Shown piece after piece: positions 4,773 to 9,666 of a DNA stretch of 9,666 nt. A program made the position numbers and the translations under genes. This DNA is from Paracoccaceae bacterium (GTDB lineage: Bacteria > Pseudomonadota > Alphaproteobacteria > Rhodobacterales > Rhodobacteraceae). Within the stretch, counting starts at the first letter, position 1. Every line of letters starts with the position of its first letter. The DNA is taken from the NCBI GenBank assembly GCA_024304875.1, contig JAMWZF010000095.1:1-9666 (forward strand), in the 5' to 3' direction. Below the pieces are notes generated by a model that was given only the letters and a program-made list of their open reading frames with translations, was not told the origin of the DNA and made no database searches.

Positions 4773-5800
4773 CCGACGCCCCCGACCACCGGCCGACCAT
4801 GGCCGCCCTGCCCTTCGCCGACCGGCTGGCCAGGGCGATGCCCGTCCTGCTGGTGCCGATCCTGCTGGTCGTCGGCTTCCTGGCGATCGGCAACCCCTCG
4901 TCCTGGCTGACCCTCACCGTCTCGGGCCTCGCCATGGGGATGATGATCTTCATCATGGCCTCGGGCCTGACCCTCGTCTTCGGGCTGATGGACGTCATCA
5001 ACTTCGGCCACGGCGCCTTCATCTCGGTCGGGGCCTTCGTCGGCATCTCGGTCGTGCTGGGGCTGGCCGAATGGGCGCAGGCGCCGTCGCTGCTCCTGAA
5101 CCTCGGCGTCGTGCTGCTGGCCGTCCTCGCCGCCATGGCCGTCACGGGCCTGCTCGGCTGGGCCTTCGAGCGGGTGATCGTCAAACCCGTCTACGGCGCG
5201 CACCTAAAGCAGATCCTCGTTACCGTCGGCGGGCTGATCGTGATCGAGCAGCTGATCCACGTCATCTGGGGCCCGGACGAGATCTTCTTTGCCCGGCCCG
5301 AAATGCTGAAAGGCGCCGTCACCTTCTGGGGCGCGGCGCTGGAGAAGTACCGGCTGGTCGCGGTCGTCATCGGCCTCGTCCTCTTCGTCGCCATGCGGCT
5401 CGTCTTCCGGCGCACCAGGATTGGGCTGATCGTCCGCGCCGGTGTCGAGAACGGCGAGATGGTCGAGGCGCTCGGCTACCGCCTGCGCCTCGTCTTCGTC
5501 GGCGTCTTCATCGCGGGATCGGCGCTGGCCGGCCTCGGCGGCGTCATGTGGGGCCTCTACGAGGAGGTCATCACCGCCGGCATGGGCGAGGAGATGATGA
5601 TCCTCGTCTTCATCGTGGTCATCATCGGGGGCCTCGGGTCCGTCGAGGGGGCCTTCATCGGCGCCCTGATGGTGGGCCTTCTGCAGAACTACATCGCCTT
5701 CCTCGAGCCGAAGCTGGCGCTGATTTCCAACATCGGCCTGATGACCGCCATCCTGATGTGGCGGCCGCAGGGGATGATGCCCGTGGTGAAGGCGAAATGA
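4769..5800 (+). CDS. livH: LIV-type ABC transporter permease, LivH-like
   Basis: This 343-residue inner-membrane permease forms the translocation channel with the LivM-like subunit. It has about eight hydrophobic segments, starting around residues 24-40 and 50-70. The LivH hallmark FGLMDVINFGHGAFISVGA is at 71-89. The ATPase-contacting cytoplasmic loop, RTRIGLIVRAGVENGEMVEALGY, spans 215-237. A conserved glycine-rich stretch (IIGGLGSVEGAFIGA) covers 285-299. ATG 4769 was chosen because GGAG (4758-4761) is 7 bases upstream. An in-frame GTG at 4697 would add 24 residues encoded by the palindromic insert but has no usable spacing from its ribosome site. The end overlaps livM as ATGA (5797-5800). 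The upstream hairpins may reduce or modulate its translation relative to livF. Specificity is unknown. Confidence 0.88.
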   Translation: MTDAPDHRPTMAALPFADRLARAMPVLLVPILLVVGFLAIGNPSSWLTLTVSGLAMGMMIFIMASGLTLVFGLMDVINFGHGAFISVGAFVGISVVLGLAEWAQAPSLLLNLGVVLLAVLAAMAVTGLLGWAFERVIVKPVYGAHLKQILVTVGGLIVIEQLIHVIWGPDEIFFARPEMLKGAVTFWGAALEKYRLVAVVIGLVLFVAMRLVFRRTRIGLIVRAGVENGEMVEALGYRLRLVFVGVFIAGSALAGLGGVMWGLYEEVITAGMGEEMMILVFIVVIIGGLGSVEGAFIGALMVGLLQNYIAFLEPKLALISNIGLMTAILMWRPQGMMPVVKAK

Positions 5801-6852
5801 TGCTGCACGCCCTGATCTCCGGCGACCGCCCCCGGTCGCGCATCCTCACCGCCCTGCTGCTGGCGATCTTCCTCGGCCTTCTCTTCGCGCCGTTCCTCTT
5901 TCCGGGCGTCCGCGCGCTGGAGACGGCGGCGCGGATCAGCGTCTTCATCCTGCTCGCGGCCAGCTACGACCTGCTGCTCGGCTACACCGGCGTCGTCAGC
6001 TTCGCCCACACGATGTTCTTCGGCATGGGAGCCTACGGGGTCGGGCTGGCGTCGCAGCACATGGGGCGCGGCTACGGATCGCTGATCGTGGGGTCGCTGG
6101 CGGGCGCGGCGCTGGCGGCGGCCTTCGCCTTCCTGATCGCGCTCTTCTCGCTGCGGGTGCGGGCGATCTTCTTCGCCATGATCACCCTCGCCGTGGCCTC
6201 GGCGGTGGCGGTGCTCGTCAGTCAGCTCTCGTCCATCACCGGCGGCGAGGACGGCTTCACCTTCCAGATCCCCCGCGCCCTAGGCCCCGCGAACCGCATG
6301 GGCGAATTCATGGGGGTGCAGATCACCGGCAAGATCCTGAACTACTACGTGGTCTTCTTCTGCTCGCTGATCCTGTTCCTCGTCCTTTTGCGCATCGTCA
6401 ACTCGCCCTTCGGCCGGGTCCTCCAGGCCATCCGCGAGAACGACTTCCGGGCCGAGGCGATCGGCTACCGCGTCGTCCGCTACCGCACCATCGCCACCTG
6501 CATCTCGGCCGCCGTCGCCGCCCTGGCGGGGAGCCTCTTCGCCCTCTGGCTGCGCTATGTCGGCCCCGACACCACCCTCAGTTTCGAGCTGATGCTGGAC
6601 CTCCTCCTGATCGTTGTCATCGGCGGCATGGGCACGATCTGGGGGGCGGTCATCGGCGCGACGCTCATGGTGCTGGCGCAGACCTACCTGCAGGACCTGA
6701 TGGGCAGCGCGGCCGAGGCGACGGCGGCGATCCCGCTCCTGTCCCGCCTCCTCGACCCCGACCGCTGGCTGCTCTGGCTGGGGGTCCTGTTCATCCTCAG
6801 CGTCTACTTCTTCCCCGCCGGCATCGTCGGGCGGCTCAGGGCCGGCCGGTGA
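5797..6852 (+). CDS. livM: LIV-type ABC transporter permease, LivM-like
   Basis: This 351-residue permease is the partner of LivH in the membrane channel. Hydrophobic segments begin at about residues 18-36, 46-62, 92-118, 124-144 and 184-200, with more after 230. Family motifs visible are GYTGVVSFAHTMFFGMGAY (62-80), the SITGGEDGF loop (146-154), the ATPase-docking loop FGRVLQAIRENDFRAEAIGY (205-224) and IGGMGTIWGAVIGA (275-288). The first ATG (5797) overlaps the livH stop, and a second ATG follows at once, so the start could be one codon later. The stop overlaps the next gene's GTG. The gene looks intact and of normal length for the family. Confidence 0.9.
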   Translation: MMLHALISGDRPRSRILTALLLAIFLGLLFAPFLFPGVRALETAARISVFILLAASYDLLLGYTGVVSFAHTMFFGMGAYGVGLASQHMGRGYGSLIVGSLAGAALAAAFAFLIALFSLRVRAIFFAMITLAVASAVAVLVSQLSSITGGEDGFTFQIPRALGPANRMGEFMGVQITGKILNYYVVFFCSLILFLVLLRIVNSPFGRVLQAIRENDFRAEAIGYRVVRYRTIATCISAAVAALAGSLFALWLRYVGPDTTLSFELMLDLLLIVVIGGMGTIWGAVIGATLMVLAQTYLQDLMGSAAEATAAIPLLSRLLDPDRWLLWLGVLFILSVYFFPAGIVGRLRAGR

Positions 6853-7595
6853 GACCTGTCATCCTGCTGCACGGCTGGACCATGCGGGGCAGCGTGATGG
6901 AGGACCTTGCCGCACGGCTGGGGCCGTCGGCGCTGGCGCCGGACCTGCCGGGGCATGGCGATGCGGCGAGGCCGGCGTCGCTCGATGCGGCGGTGAAGAT
7001 GCTTGACGACCTGGTGACCGAGGCCGGACCCGAGGCCATTGTCGTCGGCTGGTCGATGGGCGCGGCGGTGGCCTGGTCCTGGCTGGGTCGGACCGGTGGT
7101 GGGGGGGCCGCGGGCCTCGTCACCGTCGACATGAGCCCCCGGCCGGTCAACGGCGGCGGCTGGGACCTCGGGCTGCTCGGCCAGACGCCCGACCGACTGG
7201 CCCGCAACACCGCCGAGATCCACGCCGACTGGCCCGCCGCCGCCGAGAAGATCGCCACCACCATGTTCGCCGACAAGGCCGGGGCGCCGGGGTTCAGCCG
7301 GGCCGAGGCGCTGGCGCAGGTTCTGTCCAACGATCCACGCGCGATGGCGGCCTATTGGGACGACATGATGGCGATGGACCTGCGGGACGCCGCGCGAGGG
7401 GTGCGGATCCCCTGGCGGGTCTGCCACGGGGCACGCAGCCGGGTCTATCCGGCGGGCGTGGCGAAGTGGCTGGCGGAGACGCCGACAGCGACGCGCGTCA
7501 CCTTCGAGGCATCGGGGCACTCGCCCCATTTAGAGGAGCCGGAGGCCTTTGCCACGATGATCCGGGACTTCGACGCGGAGTTGTCCGGGCGCTGA
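6849..7595 (+). CDS. Alpha/beta-fold hydrolase, last gene of the transporter operon
   Basis: This 248-residue soluble hydrolase is probably an esterase, thioesterase or lactonase acting on a transported compound or its product. The oxyanion-hole motif HGW is at 8-10, the nucleophile elbow GWSMG at 67-71 gives Ser69, and the base is His224 in SGHSPHLEEPE. The usual acid after strand 6 is missing: the loop reads HGARSRVYP (193-201), with Ser197 where Asp is expected. Another Asp (for example Asp94 in VTVDMSP) might take the role. The start is GTG 6849, which overlaps the livM stop as GTGA. The next in-frame Met (residue 12) would remove the oxyanion loop. Coupling to the permease gene argues for a shared pathway. 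A run of seven G at 7101-7107 lies within the intact frame. The substrate is unknown. Confidence 0.82.
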   Translation: MRPVILLHGWTMRGSVMEDLAARLGPSALAPDLPGHGDAARPASLDAAVKMLDDLVTEAGPEAIVVGWSMGAAVAWSWLGRTGGGGAAGLVTVDMSPRPVNGGGWDLGLLGQTPDRLARNTAEIHADWPAAAEKIATTMFADKAGAPGFSRAEALAQVLSNDPRAMAAYWDDMMAMDLRDAARGVRIPWRVCHGARSRVYPAGVAKWLAETPTATRVTFEASGHSPHLEEPEAFATMIRDFDAELSGR

Positions 7596-7717
7596 GCCGC
7601 CCGTCGTCGGGCCGCGGTTCGGCGATCCGACCTATGTTGGAGGCACTTCATGGCAGCCGAATCCGAATGACCTTGGAAGGATGCGCTCGTCTCGACCAAT
7701 CGCCGGGCCGGGGGGCG
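7596..7717. other. Non-coding stretch after the hydrolase gene
   Basis: These 122 bases hold no supported gene. A small hairpin is possible at 7616-7632: TCGG/CCGA with a CGAT loop, extended by GG/CC past a bulged T. A 6-codon frame with a GGAGG in front (ATG 7650) is too short to call. Confidence 0.4.
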
Positions 7718-7755
7718 GCCCGTCATGCCGAAGGCATGCCTCCGGCATGATGGGC
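7718..7755. terminator. 38-base near-perfect palindrome between convergent operons, probable bidirectional terminator
   Basis: GCCCGTCATGCCG (7718-7730) pairs with CGGCATGATGGGC (7743-7755), with a single G-T wobble. The inner 12 bases fold further (AGGC with GCCT) around one A/C mismatch, so the whole 38 bases form one long hairpin on either strand. It lies 122 bases after the plus-strand hydrolase stop and 26 bases after the minus-strand MaoC stop, as expected for a shared terminator. There is no T-run on either side, so release may need Rho or the hairpin may mainly protect RNA ends. A smaller GGCC-TTC-GGCC hairpin follows at 7759-7769. Confidence 0.6.
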
Positions 7756-7781
7756 GGCGGCCTTCGGCCTTGACTCCGCCC

Positions 7782-8141
7782 TCAGAGATGCCCCGTATCC
7801 GCGAACTTCACCAGCGACCTGCCCTCCGCCACCACGGTCCCGTCCGGCAGCCGCGCCTGCGCCCAAAGATCGACGATCGCCTTTTCCGGCCGGATCCGCG
7901 TGACCTCGACGGAAGCCGTCAGCTCAGTGTCCAGCGGCGCGGGGACCAGAAACGCGATCTCCTGCTTGAGGTAGTTCGTCCCCGGCCCCGGCAGCTTCAC
8001 CCCCAGGAGGTATGAGAACAGCGCCCCGATCAGCGGCTCGGGCACCGCCTCTCCCGGATCGCCCCCGCCAAGCGCCGCCAGCGCCGCCACGTCCGGCCAG
8101 GAGAACCGCCGCGTGACCTCAGCCCTGTCGCCCACATCCAT
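7782..8141 (-). CDS. MaoC-like single-hotdog protein lacking the catalytic dyad
   Basis: This 119-residue hotdog-fold protein resembles MaoC/PhaJ enoyl-CoA hydratases. The central helix region is EPLIGALFSYLLGVKLPGPGT (35-55), followed by YLKQEIAFLVPAPLDTELTASVEV (57-80), the strands and F-x-x-P turn of the family. The normal D-x-N-P-x-H dyad is replaced by GGGDPGEAVPEP (25-36). There is no His, so it is unlikely to work alone. It follows another MaoC gene with an intact dyad, and the two may form a heterodimer, as known for HadAB or ChsH1-ChsH2. ATG 8141 is preferred over the adjacent GTG 8144 because GGAGG then lies 7 bases upstream. The start overlaps the previous stop (TGATG). It is the last gene of the minus-strand operon, just before the long palindrome. 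Confidence 0.75.
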   Translation of the reverse strand: MDVGDRAEVTRRFSWPDVAALAALGGGDPGEAVPEPLIGALFSYLLGVKLPGPGTNYLKQEIAFLVPAPLDTELTASVEVTRIRPEKAIVDLWAQARLPDGTVVAEGRSLVKFADTGHL

Positions 8142-8494
8142 CACGCCACCTCCGCTTCGCCGAGGAACACCTCGGCCTCGTCCGACAGGCGCCAGGCGCG
8201 CATGGTCACGGTGCCGGGAATGTGCCCCTCGACCACCAGCTGCACGTCCACGCCCGCAAAGGCGGGATTGGGAAACATCATCGTCTGGCGGACCGCCCGC
8301 GCCTGGGGGTAGGCCCCCCGGACCAGGCCCCAGAGGCGCGTGTAGATCAGCATGCCGTGGCTGACCGTCGCGCCGAAGGCGGTCGCTTCGGAGAAGTCCG
8401 GGTCGACGTGGATCGGGTTGTCGTCGCCCGAAACCTCGGCGAAGCGGTCGAACTCGCCTTGGGTCGGGGTCCAGGTCGCGCGCAGTTCGGTCAT
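8141..8494 (-). CDS. MaoC-like enoyl-CoA hydratase, catalytic single-hotdog subunit
   Basis: This 117-residue hotdog-fold protein has the (R)-specific hydratase motif GDDNPIH (23-29), giving catalytic Asp24 and His29. It is followed by VDPDFSEATAFGATVSHGML (30-49), the usual helix with the S-H-G-M-L turn that lines the CoA tunnel. Such enzymes add water to, or remove it from, 2-enoyl-CoA thioesters in the cytoplasm. It is short, as expected for single-hotdog members that act as dimers. ATG 8494 overlaps the stop of the upstream acyl-CoA synthetase gene (ATGA), and its own stop overlaps the next MaoC gene, so all three should be translated together. CoA thioesters made by the synthetase, perhaps after a dehydrogenase step encoded elsewhere, are the likely substrates. 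A dehydratase role in synthesis is possible but less likely here. Confidence 0.82.
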   Translation of the reverse strand: MTELRATWTPTQGEFDRFAEVSGDDNPIHVDPDFSEATAFGATVSHGMLIYTRLWGLVRGAYPQARAVRQTMMFPNPAFAGVDVQLVVEGHIPGTVTMRAWRLSDEAEVFLGEAEVA

Positions 8495-9666
8495 GTGAGC
8501 ATCGCCTTCAGGTCGGGTTTGCGCACCTTGCCGGCGGCGGTGCGGGGGAAGTCGTCCATCGCGTGGATGGTAGCGGGGACCTTGTAGGCGGCCAGCCTCT
8601 CGCGGCACCACAGGCGCAGGGCCTCCCCGTCCACCTGCTGCCCGGGCCGCAGGATCAGGAAGGCGGCGCCCGTCTCGCCCCAGCGGTCGTCGGGGACGCC
8701 CACCACCGCGGCCTCCAGCACCGCGGGATGCTCTACCAGCACCCGCTCCACCTCGGCCGGATAGACGTTTTCGCCGCCCGAGATGTACATGTCCTTGATG
8801 CGGTCCACGATCCGCAGGAAGCCGTCCGCGTCGCGCCGGCCCACGTCGCCGGTCTTCAGCCAGCCGCCCTCGAAGGTGGCCGCCGTCGCCTCGGGGTTGC
8901 CGTAGTAGCCCGGGGTGATGTTGGGGCCGCGCAGCAGGACTTCGCCCTCGCCCTCGGCGCCATCTGGCACGCCCGCCAGACGACATTCGGTCAGCATCTG
9001 GGGCCGGCCGACGGAGCCGATCTTCTCCTCCGCGTGCGCGGGGTCCATCAGGAAGACGGTCGGCCCGGTCTCTGTCATGCCGAAGCCGTTGAGGACCCGG
9101 GCGCCCTTGGCGGCGAAGAGGCGGATCAGCGGCTCGGACAGGGGCGCGCCGCCGCAGCCGCAGCGCACGCGCGTCCAGTCGACCCGATCAACGGCCTCGG
9201 ACAGGCTGAAGGCCTGGTAGATCGCGGGGACGCCGAAGAACTGGGTCACCGCGCCACCCGCCAGCAGGGTCAGCAGGTCCGCCGCCTCGAACTTCGGCAG
9301 GATGGTCGAGGATCCGCCGGCCAGGAAGAGCGGCAGGGTGTAGAGGTTGATGCCGGCGGTGTGGAACACGGGCAGGAAGTTCACCGACCGGTCCGCGCCG
9401 GTCAGATGGATCGCCTGCCCGATGTTCACCGCGTTGGCCCAGGCCATGCGGGCGGTCTGGATCACCGCCTTCGGCCGGCCCGTGGTGCCGGAAGTGAACA
9501 GAAGGTACCACGGCCGATCGCCGGGGATCATGCCGACGGATCCAGGGCGCGGCGCGGCCTCGAGAGGCGCGCCCATCGGCAGCGCCGGGATGTCCAGCGC
9601 CGAGGCCACCTCTTTCGCCGGGTCGGCAAATGCAGCGTCATGCAGGATGACGCGCGGTTCCACCGG
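8491..9666 (-). CDS. Acyl-CoA synthetase (AMP-forming), N-terminus outside the window
   Basis: The 391 residues present belong to an ANL-superfamily ligase that activates a carboxylic acid as acyl-AMP and then acyl-CoA. Visible motifs, counted from the first complete codon in the window, are the ATP loop FTSGTTGRPK (57-66), PVFHTAG (99-105), GFGMTETGP (194-202), TGD (272-274), DRIKDMYISGGENVYPAEVE (288-307, the hinge and C-terminal domain) and the catalytic Lys380 in RTAAGKV. All catalytic parts shown are intact. Family members are around 500 residues, so roughly 100-130 N-terminal residues and the start lie beyond the right edge. The pattern fits fatty-acid, aryl or medium-chain CoA ligases, and the acid cannot be named from it. 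The stop overlaps the MaoC start as ATGA. It probably acts on what the neighbouring ABC system imports. Confidence 0.9.
   Translation of the reverse strand, partial: PVEPRVILHDAAFADPAKEVASALDIPALPMGAPLEAAPRPGSVGMIPGDRPWYLLFTSGTTGRPKAVIQTARMAWANAVNIGQAIHLTGADRSVNFLPVFHTAGINLYTLPLFLAGGSSTILPKFEAADLLTLLAGGAVTQFFGVPAIYQAFSLSEAVDRVDWTRVRCGCGGAPLSEPLIRLFAAKGARVLNGFGMTETGPTVFLMDPAHAEEKIGSVGRPQMLTECRLAGVPDGAEGEGEVLLRGPNITPGYYGNPEATAATFEGGWLKTGDVGRRDADGFLRIVDRIKDMYISGGENVYPAEVERVLVEHPAVLEAAVVGVPDDRWGETGAAFLILRPGQQVDGEALRLWCRERLAAYKVPATIHAMDDFPRTAAGKVRKPDLKAMLT

Noticed and set aside
2961..5203. Several long minus-strand frames opposite livG, livF and the start of livH
   Set aside because: They run across unrelated genes, lack motifs and have compositions expected from antisense reading. 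The plus-strand ATPases have all ABC motifs.
7101..7107. Run of seven G as a possible phase-variation or frameshift site
   Set aside because: The hydrolase frame continues intact on both sides with conserved motifs. Such a run is unremarkable in DNA this GC-rich.
7650..7670. Six-codon frame with a GGAGG in front
   Set aside because: It is too short, has no context, and lies in a post-operon spacer. It was seen once and cannot be supported.

Overview
The window is GC-rich DNA with long antisense open frames, GGAGG-type ribosome binding sites and tightly overlapping gene ends. Together with FrcB-like and LIV-type transporter genes, this suggests an alphaproteobacterium, most likely of the Rhodobacteraceae/Rhodobacterales. 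That placement is inferred from protein style, not from a marker gene. The first 11 bases match the inner end of the Tn5 mosaic end used in Nextera libraries, so the left edge is probably a contig end carrying adapter sequence.

Left part (1-1518): the beginning of a ribose/fructose-type sugar-binding protein (FrcB-like, minus strand) diverges from a ROK-family repressor (FrcR-like, plus strand). Between them lies a strikingly AT-rich palindrome, which is probably the repressor's operator and sits against a candidate promoter of the transporter gene.

Middle part (1614-7595, plus strand): a complete branched-chain-amino-acid-type (LIV) ABC uptake system. It consists of a periplasmic binding protein, two ATPases (LivG- and LivF-like) and two permeases (LivH- and LivM-like), followed by an alpha/beta hydrolase. 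From livG to the hydrolase the genes overlap by 4-8 bases, with one exception. Between livF and livH sits a 65-base insert with two back-to-back perfect palindromes (20 and 22 bp) sharing the core TTCGCGAA. It is flanked by a 6-base direct repeat, CGATGA. Removing one repeat plus the insert restores an ordinary ATGA stop/start overlap. A small VOC-fold gene on the opposite strand separates the binding-protein gene from the rest of the operon.

Right part (7782-9666, minus strand): an operon converging on the transporter, with an acyl-CoA synthetase (cut by the window end) and two single-hotdog MaoC-type proteins. One MaoC protein keeps the hydratase dyad and the other lacks it. A near-perfect 38-base palindrome lies between the converging operons.

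Together the genes read as uptake of a small carboxylic acid or ester, possible hydrolysis, CoA activation and enoyl-CoA hydration. The LIV-type transporter therefore probably carries an organic acid rather than leucine. The substrate cannot be read from the sequence. The best candidate for something undescribed is the palindromic mini-element at the livF/livH junction.
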